Translations under genes and position numbers: made by a program
NCBI RefSeq assembly: GCF_023684405.1
Contig: NZ_JAGSOI010000009.1
Location: 1-61,146 of the forward strand
From: Methanococcoides seepicolus
GTDB taxonomy: Archaea; Halobacteriota; Methanosarcinia; Methanosarcinales; Methanosarcinaceae
Length of the DNA: 61,146 bases
Direction: 5' to 3'
Shown: positions 1 to 8,567 of the stretch, one piece after another
Layout of the letters: every line of letters begins with the position of its first letter
How positions within the stretch are numbered: the first letter of the stretch is position 1
The notes under the pieces: model-generated
Told to the model about the DNA's origin: nothing
The model's database searches: none
Seen by the model: the letters and a program-made list of their open reading frames with translations, nothing else

Positions 1-2
1 AG

Positions 3-140
3 TTCATTATCGATATTGATCATATGCGGGATTTAATACATGAGAAATTTATGGAGTGCTCATCAAAAATTAGCTTTGCAAAGAGATGGATTGAAAAGTT
101 TCTTAGTGAAAAACAGAAGTCCAAAATGTTGGGTGTTTGA
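3..140 (+). CDS. 3' end of an unidentified protein gene (cut by window edge)
   Basis: An open frame enters from the left edge and ends at TGA 138-140, giving 45 residues rich in Lys and Glu with amphipathic helical character (it ends SKMLGV). The start lies outside the window, so the product cannot be identified. A hairpin followed by a T-run about 110 bases downstream fits the end of a plus-strand transcript and supports this as a real gene tail. Confidence is limited by the short length. Confidence 0.45.
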   Translation, partial: FIIDIDHMRDLIHEKFMECSSKISFAKRWIEKFLSEKQKSKMLGV

Positions 141-248
141 CTATAATTAATTACGGTAAAAACGTTTACTTGAAAATTAAGGTAAATAGTTCGAATTTCT
201 CCAAACAATAGAATTATTGAAAGTTTACGGTGAACTTTCTGCTTAAAC

Positions 249-290
249 CACCAATGACTTCCTAATATTGGTGTTTTTTTTCTTTTTTAG
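249..290 (+). terminator. Hairpin plus T-run terminator
   Basis: CACCAAT (249-255) pairs perfectly with ATTGGTG (267-273) across an 11-nt loop and is followed at once by a run of eight T. It lies downstream of the gene tail ending at 140. The rest of 141-350 is AT-rich with no gene seen. Confidence 0.6.
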
Positions 291-350
291 GTATTGGATT
301 ATATTTTTGGAGTTCGGTTTTTAAACGTTACCTATATCATTAAAAATGAG

Positions 351-435
351 TGCGGGGGGAGGGATTCGAACCCTCGAAATCCTTCGATACCAGATCTTAA
401 GTCTGGCGCCTTTGACCTAGCTGGGCGACCCCCGC
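351..435 (-). tRNA. tRNA-Leu, anticodon UAA
   Basis: Read on the minus strand, GCGGGGG opens the acceptor stem at 435 and CCCCCGC plus discriminator A closes it at 351. The anticodon stem CCAGA/TCTGG encloses the loop CTTAAGA, so the anticodon is TAA. The T arm GAGGGTTCGAATCCCTC is intact. The extra arm between anticodon and T stems (TATCGAAGGATTTC) makes it a class II tRNA, as expected for leucine. The length is 85 nt and CCA is not encoded. It reads UUA codons. Confidence 0.95.
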
Positions 436-516
436 ATGAGAATTAGAACGGCTGCCTTACGCTTTTGGTCACCCCATAATTAAAGTTAAGTTACTTAAGC
501 CTTATTCTAATGGAAC

Positions 517-1263
517 ATGAAGATAACATTTCTTGGAACAGGTGTGGCGATACCACAGAAGGGCAGGGTCCAGTCAGGTGTACTGATCGAGTTCGGGGAA
601 AAGAAGGTACTTTTTGACTGCGGGGGTGGCATTCTTAATCGGATATTCGAAAGCGGGACATCACATACTGAGATCGACACAATTGTGCTTTCCCATCTGC
701 ACCTTGATCATGTGGCGGATGTCATGTGTCTGCTCAAAGCTAACTGGCTCTGTGAGAAGCTTGATTCGGTCATTTATGGACCTGTTGGGACGCAGGAATG
801 GTTAGGGATGCTCATGGACATCTATCCGTATATGAAAGAGAAGGTCAATGTCGAGGTTCGGGAAGTTGCGGCAGGCGAAGGATTTGAGCTTGCAGACGGG
901 TGCAGTGTCCAGTGTGGTAATGGGATACACAGTGTGCCTTCGCTTGGATATAGGGTTGAATACGATGGTAAGGTCGTTGTCTATTCAGGGGATACTGAGC
1001 CATGTGATGGCATCATGGAGCTGGCACAAGGTGCCGATACGCTTATTCACGAATGCTCGTTCCCGCTGGATTTTCCGATGACCAATCACGCCACACCTGA
1101 CATGTTGCGACCATATCTCGAAGGGTCCGGTATCTCAAGGGTGTATCTGACTCATCTTTATCCTCACATGCAGGGGCACGAAGAGGAAGCTCTTGAATAC
1201 ATAAAAGAAAAGTTCGAGGGGGAAGTGCATATTGCTTCCGACCTCATGAAAGTTGAGCTCTGA
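517..1263 (+). CDS. Metallo-beta-lactamase fold hydrolase (RNase Z-like)
   Basis: A 248-aa metallo-beta-lactamase fold enzyme. The metal motif HLHLDH is at residues 60-65. Further expected ligands follow: a His in GIHSVPS, an Asp in YSGDTEPCDG and a His near the end in LTHLYPH. Length and layout match the RNase Z/phosphodiesterase-like branch of the superfamily, which cleaves phosphodiester bonds in nucleic acids or small metabolites. I do not see the exosite arm of true tRNase Z, so the substrate is open. The ATG at 517 opens directly on the conserved first strand (MKITFLGTG). It converges with the phosphoesterase gene across a shared hairpin. Confidence 0.85.
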   Translation: MKITFLGTGVAIPQKGRVQSGVLIEFGEKKVLFDCGGGILNRIFESGTSHTEIDTIVLSHLHLDHVADVMCLLKANWLCEKLDSVIYGPVGTQEWLGMLMDIYPYMKEKVNVEVREVAAGEGFELADGCSVQCGNGIHSVPSLGYRVEYDGKVVVYSGDTEPCDGIMELAQGADTLIHECSFPLDFPMTNHATPDMLRPYLEGSGISRVYLTHLYPHMQGHEEEALEYIKEKFEGEVHIASDLMKVEL

Positions 1264-1271
1264 AAACTAGT

Positions 1272-1310
1272 CAGGGCATTTTTCTAGTTCTAATTGGATG
1301 GGATGCCCTG
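1272..1310. terminator. Bidirectional hairpin between convergent genes
   Basis: CAGGGCAT (1272-1279) pairs perfectly over 8 bp with ATGCCCTG (1303-1310). It lies in the 50-bp gap between the convergent metallo-beta-lactamase and phosphoesterase genes, with TTTTT inside the plus-side loop. It probably limits read-through in both directions. Confidence 0.5.
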
Positions 1311-1313
1311 CTT

Positions 1314-1958
1314 TCAGACCTCAATAAAGGACACGCTCACATTGTCCTGCTCAAGCTCAATAAGGGCCGCATATCCATCTGCTGCCATGCCGGGATTAAC
1401 AAGGAATGTATCTCCTGATCTGGCAAATCCCCTTGCTTCGTGAATATGTGCACAGATGACCAGCTTTGAGCGGTCAATGAACTTGGCAACTGCTGCACTA
1501 CCCACATTGTCTCCTGAGATGGAGTCCAGAAGTCCTTTTGGGGGTGCATGTGAGACCATTACTATATTGCCCTTACAATCACCCTCACAGGCATTGAACA
1601 TGGGTTCAAGGGCATCCTCGATCTCCTGTTCCTCAAGTTCGAAAGGAGTGTTGAAAGGTGTTGGACTGGAACCTCCTATTCCTACGAACATGAAATCTCC
1701 TATTCTTTCGGTTGCCTTGTGCAAATTCACTATTTCCGAATCATCGAGTACTTCAAGGATATCTTTTTGATCGCAATTTCCGGGAACTGCAAAGACCGGT
1801 ACATCAAAAACACCATTTAGTTGTTCCACTTCGCTGGAAGGTCCAAAGTTCGTAATGTCGCCGCTGATTACCACTACATCGATCTCACCGGCCTTTTCTT
1901 TAATATCTTCCAGGTGGGAAAAATCACCATGAATGTCAGCAATTGCAAGTATTTTCAT
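1314..1958 (-). CDS. Metallophosphoesterase (Icc/YfcE-like)
   Basis: A 214-aa calcineurin-like phosphoesterase. The metal-binding series is complete and in order: ADIHGD near the N-terminus, SGDITN, GNCD, SHAPP and finally HIHEARG. Family members hydrolyse phosphomono- or diesters; the substrate cannot be told from the sequence. The start ATG at 1958 is preceded by GAGGTG at good spacing. The gene starts 22 bp after the stop of the upstream TIGR00266 gene on the same strand, so the two are probably cotranscribed. Confidence 0.88.
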   Translation of the reverse strand: MKILAIADIHGDFSHLEDIKEKAGEIDVVVISGDITNFGPSSEVEQLNGVFDVPVFAVPGNCDQKDILEVLDDSEIVNLHKATERIGDFMFVGIGGSSPTPFNTPFELEEQEIEDALEPMFNACEGDCKGNIVMVSHAPPKGLLDSISGDNVGSAAVAKFIDRSKLVICAHIHEARGFARSGDTFLVNPGMAADGYAALIELEQDNVSVSFIEV

Positions 1959-1980
1959 TTATTTCACCTCATATAGACCG

Positions 1981-2760
1981 TTAGAAATTCCTGTCGCCAC
2001 CGAGAATGCCGCCCAGTGCACTTTCACCTATGCCTGCAATACCGCCTTTTTCGCCCCTGTTTGAATCACTGGGGCCAATGGCTGCTGCTATCCTGTCAGC
2101 AAGGCGTGAGAATGGCAGGCTCTGAAGATATACCGTACCTGGTCCTGAGACCGTTGCCAGAACGATACCTTCGCCACCAAAGAGGGCATTCTTGAAACCG
2201 CCTACGAACTGTATGTCGTAGTTAACACTCTCTGAGAATGCCACCAGACAACCTGTATCAACCCTCAATGTTTCTCCCGGAGCAAGGTCTTTCTTGATTA
2301 TCGTACCGCCTGCATGTACAAATGCAAGCCCTTTGCCTTTGAGTCTCTGGAGGATGAAACCTTCTCCTCCGAAAAGCCCTGCACCTATCTTCTTCGAGAA
2401 TGCAATGGAAATATCGACTCCATCTGCAGCGCAGAGGAATGCGTCTTTCTGACAGAGGAAACTGCCACCTTCTGATGCAAGGTCTATGGGTATGATCTTG
2501 CCGGGATATGGTGCTCCAAAGGCCACTGTTCCCTTGCCTTTTCCGTTCTGGGTAAAAGAAGTTATAAAAAAGCTCTCGCCTGAGAATGCACGCTTCAGAC
2601 CTTTAAGCAATCCTCCGCCAGTGGACGTTTCCATCTTGATGCCATCTCCCATGAACATCATTGCACCTGCTTCGGCCCTTACGGTCTCACCTTGATCAAG
2701 TTCTATCTCAACAAGCTGCATTTCATTCCCGTGGATCTTATAATCAATATCATCTGCCAT
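1981..2760 (-). CDS. TIGR00266 (AIM24-like) family protein
   Basis: A 259-aa protein of the TIGR00266/AIM24 family, a beta-rich fold of unknown biochemical role. Family features seen are the N-terminal acidic beta segment (EIELDQGE), the AEAGAMMFM motif, and the Gly-rich repeats around GGGLLKGLKRAFSGES and LFGGEGF. The C-terminus is Gly-rich. The frame stays open to 2988, but the ATG at 2760 has a clear GGAG ribosome-binding site and begins the conserved sequence, so I use it. It is followed by a phosphoesterase gene in an apparent two-gene operon. Confidence 0.85.
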   Translation of the reverse strand: MADDIDYKIHGNEMQLVEIELDQGETVRAEAGAMMFMGDGIKMETSTGGGLLKGLKRAFSGESFFITSFTQNGKGKGTVAFGAPYPGKIIPIDLASEGGSFLCQKDAFLCAADGVDISIAFSKKIGAGLFGGEGFILQRLKGKGLAFVHAGGTIIKKDLAPGETLRVDTGCLVAFSESVNYDIQFVGGFKNALFGGEGIVLATVSGPGTVYLQSLPFSRLADRIAAAIGPSDSNRGEKGGIAGIGESALGGILGGDRNF

Positions 2761-2959
2761 TATTATTACTCCTCTATGGGACGGGATCCTCAATCGGGAA
2801 AGTCCCCTATGCAGAAATATTGCATTTGACAGCACATAAACGTATTGTAAGTAAACACAAAGGCCCTTTTTCGCATGAAGATCTCCTGGATCGTGTCCCT
2901 GTACATCCAAAGATATACTAAAATCAGCATCTTTGGACTTCAAATTGAACTGTATCTTA

Positions 2960-2998
2960 AACAATCTATAAATAGAAACATGGCACATTTATATTTGG
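2960..2998. promoter_or_regulatory. Divergent TATA-like elements
   Basis: CTATAAATAG near 2967-2976 (TATA-like on the minus strand) and TTTATATTT near 2987-2995 (plus strand) lie between the divergent TIGR00266 and lipoprotein genes. If the minus element is used, the TIGR00266 transcript would have a leader of roughly 180 nt. Predicted from spacing only. Confidence 0.35.
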
Positions 2999-3020
2999 GG
3001 TAACGGGAGGTTATCAAATT

Positions 3021-3521
3021 ATGAATGCACAAAAAATCTTATCCATTTTCATTATCTTTGCTCTACTTGCCTGCACCTTGATTGCAGTGGGTTGTATTGG
3101 AACTGATAATGAAAACGACATTGTTGAAAATGAACAGAACGAAGAAAATATCATATCCCTTGATGAGATAATTGACATCGAATGGCAATGGTCAGGATTG
3201 ACCGAGACACTTCCAGCCAGCCAATCCGTAGTTCCTGATCCGGAAAACTACACACTTTTCCTCAAGTCGGACGAGACATACTCCATTAAAGCAGACTGCA
3301 ACATTGGAAGTGGAGGCTACACACTGGAAGGAAATGAGCTTACCTTAGCACCAGGGCCAATAACGCTTGCATACTGTGGTCCCGACTCGCTGGATAGTCA
3401 GTATCTTTCCCTGTTGAGCAATGTAACAACCGTCTCAATGGAAAATGATCAGCTTGTTCTCGGTATCGGGGAGAACGGCGATAGGATGCTTTTTGTTAAA
3501 GGAGAAGTAGTCGAGCAGTGA
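3021..3521 (+). CDS. META-domain-like lipoprotein
   Basis: A 166-aa exported lipoprotein. A hydrophobic signal segment spans about residues 5-24, followed by a lipobox-like IAVGC with Cys25 as the likely lipidated residue. An acidic Asn/Glu-rich linker comes next. The globular part (about 50-166) has the IEWQWSG start, a Gly/Ser-rich middle and a regular beta pattern resembling META/HslJ domains. It would sit on the outer face of the membrane; the function is unknown. A good GGGAGG site precedes the ATG. It appears to be monocistronic. Confidence 0.65.
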   Translation: MNAQKILSIFIIFALLACTLIAVGCIGTDNENDIVENEQNEENIISLDEIIDIEWQWSGLTETLPASQSVVPDPENYTLFLKSDETYSIKADCNIGSGGYTLEGNELTLAPGPITLAYCGPDSLDSQYLSLLSNVTTVSMENDQLVLGIGENGDRMLFVKGEVVEQ

Positions 3522-3836
3522 AACACCTGTTCCGACTATATTTTTTTGAATTTAGGAATGAATGGCATATAGTTCTCTTCATCCCACCAAATTAAATTTA
3601 TACTTAAACGATTTCTGATTAAATAAGATGTGAGGGGTTCCTTGGTATAACTCTTTGAATTGTAGTACTACCAAGTATGATCAAAATTATAGTTTAAAAA
3701 CGATCCGCAAACATAATTATGCAACATAATCATTTGCTGGGGCATTAAAGATTTCCAATTGCATAGAAATAGTTTTATTTTGTGCCCCCGTATTATTGTT
3801 TAATAATTTTTCTTACTTTGAGTGAGTCAATAAATC
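3522..3836. other. Gene-free AT-rich gap
   Basis: A 315-bp spacer between two plus-strand genes. I see no ORF with a plausible start, no RNA fold and no strong hairpin. It probably holds the promoter of the DUF21 gene, but I cannot place a TATA box with confidence. Confidence 0.5.
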
Positions 3837-4862
3837 ATGAATGATATCATCATCTGGATACTTATCGCTCTTTGTCTGGTCCAATCAGGGATCTTTTCGG
3901 GGTTGACAATTGGTCTTTTTGGACTGAGCCGTCTCAGGCTTGAGATCGAAGCCGAAGCTAACAACATACATGCACAGAAGGTCTTAAAACTAAGACATGA
4001 TCCGCATTTGCTCCTTTCTACCTTATTGTGGGGTAATGTGTGTGTCAATGTACTGCTTACTCTTTTAACGGATTCAGTTATGTTGGGTAGCTCTGCGTTC
4101 ATATTCTCGACAGTCTTCATCACCTGCTTTGGAGAGATAATGCCTCAGGCATATTTCACCAGAAATGCCTTAAAGATGGGTGCTTCCTTAACGCCTCTTG
4201 TCAAATTGTACATACTGCTGTTGTATCCTTTTACAAAACCTTCTGCAATGGTCCTTGATAGATGGCTTGGTAAAGAGAAACTTGAGTATTTCAAAGAAAC
4301 ATCCCTGAGGATAATGCTTCAGAAGCATATGAGGTCAGAAGCAAGCGATATTGATAAAATGGAAGGACTTGGCGCTCTTAATTTCTTGTCACTGGATGAT
4401 CTTGGCATAAAACAGGAAGGTTCGCTTATAGACGAGAATACCATAATAGAACTTAATACAATTAACAACCTACCGGTTTTTCCGGAAGTCGGAACTCCGG
4501 ATTTTGAGGTATTGCTTCATAAGATCGCATTTCCAGCTAAAAAATGGATAATCGCGGTCGATAAGAACAGGCATCCGGTTGTAGCAATAGATTCTACCTC
4601 TTTCATAAGAGATGCTATTTACAAAAAAGATGATTTCCGGCCACTAAGATATTGCCATGCTCCGATAATCGTAAAGAACTCTAATGTAAAGATAGGGGAT
4701 GTACTCCATAAACTGAAGGTTTATCCTGTAGACTCCGAAGATGATGTCATAGATAATGACCTTATACTTTACTGGAATGATGACGATCCTGAAAAAATAG
4801 TCATAACAGGTTCTGACATACTCGGTCGCCTGTTCAGAGGCATAGTTAACAGGGTAAGATGA
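3837..4862 (+). CDS. DUF21/CNNM-type transmembrane protein
   Basis: A 341-aa membrane protein. The N-terminal half resembles the DUF21 (CNNM) transmembrane domain: a first helix with FSGLTIGLFGLSRLRLEIEA, then further helices at about residues 60-85 and 90-130, with the conserved FGEIMPQAYF region between them. DUF21 proteins are linked to Mg2+/Co2+ efflux. The C-terminal half (about 170-341) is soluble and sits where CBS domains usually occur, but it is divergent and I cannot confirm a CBS pair. The ATG at 3837 starts straight into the first helix. Confidence 0.75.
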   Translation: MNDIIIWILIALCLVQSGIFSGLTIGLFGLSRLRLEIEAEANNIHAQKVLKLRHDPHLLLSTLLWGNVCVNVLLTLLTDSVMLGSSAFIFSTVFITCFGEIMPQAYFTRNALKMGASLTPLVKLYILLLYPFTKPSAMVLDRWLGKEKLEYFKETSLRIMLQKHMRSEASDIDKMEGLGALNFLSLDDLGIKQEGSLIDENTIIELNTINNLPVFPEVGTPDFEVLLHKIAFPAKKWIIAVDKNRHPVVAIDSTSFIRDAIYKKDDFRPLRYCHAPIIVKNSNVKIGDVLHKLKVYPVDSEDDVIDNDLILYWNDDDPEKIVITGSDILGRLFRGIVNRVR

Positions 4863-5086
4863 ATTTCCTTCATTTTTTTTGTTGATTCTAATGAAGGCTT
4901 TTAATTCATGTTAATTGTCAGCATGCAATGTTGATCAGAGTAGATATGTTTTTATTCTATATTCTTTATTATGAACCATTCCACAGTACAAATTAACTAA
5001 CTCAAAAAAGGCTTTGTGTTATCCAAGGGTGCATTTAATCTAATAACACATGGTAATCACCAAAAAAAGACAGGATACTGAAGAAA

Positions 5087-5695
5087 ATGCGAGATTTTGT
5101 GATAATTGCTCATAAGGCTTTGACAACAGGTGACTTTTCCCTGAATGACCTCCCTGGTTCAGCAGGGCGCATGGATATCCTTTGCAGGTGCATCAATTCA
5201 TGCCTGTTCCTTTCACACGACCTTAGGCGGGATGTTCAGGTACATCTGGTACTTCTTGGAGAACCGGAGCCAGGAAAGATCATACGCTTTGATAGTGAGC
5301 ATGTCAGATATCTCAATCCTGATGAAAGGAGTGCCGGCTCACTTATCAAGAAAGCATTACAGAAGACTGCCGGAGAATATGAGGCACGCTCAACTCCAGG
5401 TGTGTTCATCAGAAGTGGGAACCTTGGGACATTGCTTCATGAGTTCAAAGAGGTAGGACGCAGGCTCATTTATCTGCATGAAGATGGTGAGGATGTCCGC
5501 GAGCTTTCCGACCTTACGAACAATGCTGTTTTCATTCTTGGTGACCATATGGGAGTTACCGAAGAGGAAGAGCAGTTAATAGAAGAGCATGGAGCTAAGA
5601 CCATCTCTCTTGGTCCGATACCGCTACATGCCGACCATTGTATCATACTTATCAACAACGAGATAGACCGGAATTTGTCAGGTACATCCCAGTAA
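5087..5695 (+). CDS. trmY: tRNA (pseudouridine-54 N1)-methyltransferase TrmY
   Basis: A 202-aa SPOUT-family methyltransferase (formerly DUF358). Family hallmarks are the N-terminal FVIIAHKA, the GRMDILCRC segment, LLGEPEPGK and the C-terminal knot region ISLGPIPLHADHCI. In archaea TrmY methylates pseudouridine 54 in the tRNA T loop to m1-pseudouridine using S-adenosylmethionine. The next gene is pus10, whose enzyme makes the pseudouridine 54 substrate, so consecutive reactions are encoded together. GAAGAAA just upstream of the ATG is a weak ribosome-binding site. Confidence 0.93.
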   Translation: MRDFVIIAHKALTTGDFSLNDLPGSAGRMDILCRCINSCLFLSHDLRRDVQVHLVLLGEPEPGKIIRFDSEHVRYLNPDERSAGSLIKKALQKTAGEYEARSTPGVFIRSGNLGTLLHEFKEVGRRLIYLHEDGEDVRELSDLTNNAVFILGDHMGVTEEEEQLIEEHGAKTISLGPIPLHADHCIILINNEIDRNLSGTSQ

Positions 5696-5718
5696 AACAG
5701 GAAGAAGGAAGTGATCAG

Positions 5719-7011
5719 TTGAACGTGCTCGATATTGCAAAAAAGATCGTCCGTGAAGGACCGATATGTGACCATTGTATGGGAAGACAGTTCGCAAAAC
5801 TCTCTACCGGACTTACCAATGACAAACGAGGGAGTGCTATCAAGCTTGCCCTTGCTATGGAAGGAGACCGCATTAACAAGGACGAAGGTGACAAGGAGAT
5901 ACTGGAAGACCTGAGCACTTCAAGTGTCAATGCACGCAAATCCCTTAGACTTAAAGGCGAGGATGAAAAATGCTGGGTTTGCCTTGGTCTTTTCGAAAAG
6001 CTTGACACATGGGCAGAAAGGGCAGAGACTGCATTGAAGGACTATGAGCATTCCACTTTCCTTGTCGGAACGAAGATGAGTGGGCTTTTGAGCGAGAATG
6101 AGGAGATTATCTGGACTGAATCCGGGACCACCTATGCGGAACAGTTCAAATCCGAGATGAACCGTGAGGTCGGAAAGCTCATTGCAGAAAGGACCGGCAA
6201 AGAGGTCAAACTCGAAAATCCGGACATTCTTGTAACGCTCGATCTTGCTGAAGAGAAAGTTCATCTGCAGGTACGTTCGGTCTATATTCTCGGCAGGTAC
6301 CGGAAAATGGTGCGTACTATTCCACAGACGCGCTGGCCATGCCGGACATGCAGGGGAAGGGGCTGTGAGACCTGTAACTTCACAGGAAAGCAATACCCTG
6401 AATCCGTTGACGAACTTATCAAGGATCCTGTCGTGGAAGCCCTTAAGGCAAAGGATACGAAGTTCCACGGGGCAGGGCGCGAGGATATCGATGCTCTGAT
6501 GCTTGGGACCGGTAGGCCGTTCGTGGTCGAAGCGGTCGAACCCATGCTGCGTACATGCGATCTTGCAAAGGTTGAAAAAGAGATCAATGAACGTGCAGGT
6601 GGAAAGATTGAGGTAGAAGGGCTAACATTCACTCCGAAGAGCACTGTCGAGAACCTTAAGACCGTAAAGGCGGATAAGGTTTATAAACTTAAAGTTACAT
6701 TCAAAGAGCAAATTCCAGAGGATAAACTCAGGTCTACCATCAATGAACTTATTGGTGCGCAGATCCAACAGAGAACACCACAGCGTGTTTCACACAGAAG
6801 GGCCGATCTGGTTCGTAAGCGAACTGTTCATGACATGAAGCTTAACGAATTAACAGATGATTACGCAATGATCGAAGTTCATTGTGAAGGCGGCCTGTAT
6901 GTAAAGGAACTGATATCCAGTGACGAAGGAAGGACCATACCAAGCCTTACCGGGCTTCTTGGTTCACAGGCTTTCGTTACAGAACTGGATGTTGTCGGGG
7001 TCGACATATAA
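5719..7011 (+). CDS. pus10: tRNA pseudouridine synthase Pus10
   Basis: A protein of about 430 aa that forms pseudouridine at tRNA positions 54 and 55 in archaea. The N-terminal part has zinc-type cysteine pairs (CDHCMGRQF, later CWVC) and a THUMP-like region. A second Cys cluster, CRTCRGRGCETC, follows. The catalytic segment is GREDIDALMLGTGRPF, with its Asp. The frame is open to an ATG at 5638 inside trmY. The TTG at 5719, after a GGAAG site and at the start of family-like sequence (LNVLDIAKK), is a better start and leaves a 23-bp gap to trmY. Cotranscription with trmY is very likely. Confidence 0.9.
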   Translation: MNVLDIAKKIVREGPICDHCMGRQFAKLSTGLTNDKRGSAIKLALAMEGDRINKDEGDKEILEDLSTSSVNARKSLRLKGEDEKCWVCLGLFEKLDTWAERAETALKDYEHSTFLVGTKMSGLLSENEEIIWTESGTTYAEQFKSEMNREVGKLIAERTGKEVKLENPDILVTLDLAEEKVHLQVRSVYILGRYRKMVRTIPQTRWPCRTCRGRGCETCNFTGKQYPESVDELIKDPVVEALKAKDTKFHGAGREDIDALMLGTGRPFVVEAVEPMLRTCDLAKVEKEINERAGGKIEVEGLTFTPKSTVENLKTVKADKVYKLKVTFKEQIPEDKLRSTINELIGAQIQQRTPQRVSHRRADLVRKRTVHDMKLNELTDDYAMIEVHCEGGLYVKELISSDEGRTIPSLTGLLGSQAFVTELDVVGVDI

Positions 7012-7075
7012 GTCACCCAATATCAAATTTATCAAATACAGGTCTATCCACGACCTGAAATAATGGAGGAAAACA

Positions 7076-7369
7076 ATGCCAACATCAAACGGTGAACGTA
7101 GCTGTACTAGGTACAAATTGAAGAAGACAGTAAGGGAACGAGGTCTCTCCCCTATAAGCAAGGCAATTCAGGATTTCGAAGACGGCCAGATGGTCCACAT
7201 CGATATCGATCCAAGCGTACAGAAGGGAATGCCAAACGCAAAGTTCCAGGGGAAGACCGGTAAGGTACTTGGGAAGCGCGGAAGGGCTTATCTTTTACAG
7301 GTAACAGATGGAAACTCTAAGAAAGAGGTCATCTCCCTGTCACAGCACTTGAAACCACAGAAATACTAA
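7076..7369 (+). CDS. rpl21e: Large-subunit ribosomal protein L21e
   Basis: A 97-aa ribosomal protein eL21, the usual archaeal length. It shows the basic N-terminus, [13 protein letters not shown], the [13 protein letters not shown] core and the C-terminal GRAYLLQV strand typical of L21e. It belongs to the large ribosomal subunit. A perfect GGAGG lies 6 nt before the ATG. It heads the usual euryarchaeal order L21e, RpoF, DUF655, KsgA. A hairpin follows its stop codon. Confidence 0.97.
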   Translation: MPTSNGERSCTRYKLKKTVRERGLSPISKAIQDFEDGQMVHIDIDPSVQKGMPNAKFQGKTGKVLGKRGRAYLLQVTDGNSKKEVISLSQHLKPQKY

Positions 7370-7378
7370 ATTCAACAT

Positions 7379-7398
7379 CCAGGCTAGTAATGGCCTGG
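7379..7398 (+). terminator. Short GC-rich hairpin after rpl21e
   Basis: CCAGGC (7379-7384) pairs with GCCTGG (7393-7398) over an 8-nt loop and is followed by a weak T stretch (CCTTTTATTG). It may attenuate transcription between rpl21e and rpoF. Confidence 0.35.
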
Positions 7399-7519
7399 GC
7401 GTGACCTTTTATTGTCGATAGTTATATCTGTGTGGAAGTCCATCTGACAGATAGCATCTGCTATTACTTTAGCAGGTACAAAAACGTTAAACATATCTAA
7501 TTCCAAAGAGTGTATTTTA

Positions 7520-7873
7520 ATGATAGTCAAACACATTCAGAGCGAAGAATTATTGACCGTTCCTGAGGTCAAGGAAATACTTAACAGAATAATGGAAGAG
7601 CGCGTGGCACGGGAAGAAGAGCTTGGATATGAACTTCGCAAAGCTATCAACCATGCGGACATGTTTGCAAAGATGGATGCAAGCCGATCCAGAGAACTTG
7701 TTAACAAGCTTCTTGAGATGGAGAAGATGAAGCCTGAGATCGCAATACATATTGCTGATATTGCACCTCTGACAAGGGATGAGCTCAGGACAGTCTATGC
7801 AAAAGAAAGATTCACATTGACCGAAGAAGAGCTGGACGCAATATTGGCCCTTGTGATCGAGGCAATGGAATAA
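7520..7873 (+). CDS. rpoF: DNA-directed RNA polymerase subunit F (Rpb4-like)
   Basis: A 117-aa homologue of eukaryotic Rpb4. It has the helical layout of archaeal subunit F: LTVPEVKEILNRI near the N-terminus, a central Glu/Arg-rich helix and the C-terminal TRDELRTVYAKERFTLTEEE segment of the HRDC-like domain. With subunit E it forms the stalk of RNA polymerase. The position between L21e and DUF655 is the standard euryarchaeal arrangement and supports the call. Confidence 0.93.
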   Translation: MIVKHIQSEELLTVPEVKEILNRIMEERVAREEELGYELRKAINHADMFAKMDASRSRELVNKLLEMEKMKPEIAIHIADIAPLTRDELRTVYAKERFTLTEEELDAILALVIEAME

Positions 7874-7952
7874 ATTTATATCTCATACTTTACTTTTTTT
7901 AGTGGGAACAGTAAGTTTTCAACATTAATCCATAACATACTGGAGGATATCT

Positions 7953-8549
7953 ATGAGTAAGAAGGGAACGCCGCCTGAGAAAGAGGATTACGCATGGGTC
8001 CTTGACTACCTGCCATACGGAAGCACTACTGACAAACGTCCAGCATATCAAAAGAAACCTCTCGTACAGGCAATTGGTGACAAACACTTCGCTCTTATGG
8101 AGCTGGTTCCTAAGGAAGGAGCAAATCCTGAGATACAGTCCAAAGTCTATGTCGGCGATGGGGATCGGGATGTCATTGATCACGTTAAACACAGGATCCA
8201 CTTTGATGACCTAAGCCACGGAGCACAGCTCGAGCTACCTTTTGTTCTTGAGATCTGCGTCAAAGACCAGGAAGATAAATTCGTTAAATTCTTCAACGAT
8301 GCACATTCAATAACAACAAGACTGCACATGCTTGAGCTTCTGCCAGGTATCGGAAAGAAGCTGATGTGGGCTATAATCGATGAGCGCAAGAAAGGTGAGT
8401 TCAATGATCTGCAGGATCTCCATGATCGTGTGGGTGGAGTGCACATTCCGCAAAAGATCATCGTAAACCGTATCCTTGAAGAGCTCAAGGATGATAACAT
8501 CAAATACAGGCTCTTTACAACAGCAATGCAGCAACAGAAGCGTGACTGA
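7953..8549 (+). CDS. DUF655 family protein, OB-like plus helix-hairpin-helix
   Basis: A 198-aa archaeal DUF655 protein. The N-terminal half looks like a small beta-barrel (DYLPYGST, FALMELVPKEG, VYVGDG). The C-terminal half has a helix-hairpin-helix motif, LLPGIGKKLMWAI, then DLHDRVGGVHIPQKIIVNRI. Such a fold suggests nucleic-acid binding, and the constant linkage with rpoF and ksgA suggests a role in RNA or ribosome metabolism, but no reaction is known to me. GGAGG precedes the ATG at good spacing. Confidence 0.9.
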   Translation: MSKKGTPPEKEDYAWVLDYLPYGSTTDKRPAYQKKPLVQAIGDKHFALMELVPKEGANPEIQSKVYVGDGDRDVIDHVKHRIHFDDLSHGAQLELPFVLEICVKDQEDKFVKFFNDAHSITTRLHMLELLPGIGKKLMWAIIDERKKGEFNDLQDLHDRVGGVHIPQKIIVNRILEELKDDNIKYRLFTTAMQQQKRD

Positions 8550-8567
8550 TAATAAGGTGTCATTGAC

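Noticed and set aside
2761-2988. Upstream extension of the TIGR00266 reading frame by 76 codons
   Set aside because: The ATG at 2760 has a strong GGAG site and starts the conserved sequence; the extension has no family character and its own ATG overlaps a TATA-like element.
5920-6468. A 182-aa minus-strand frame inside pus10
   Set aside because: Antisense shadow; the plus strand has a complete Pus10.
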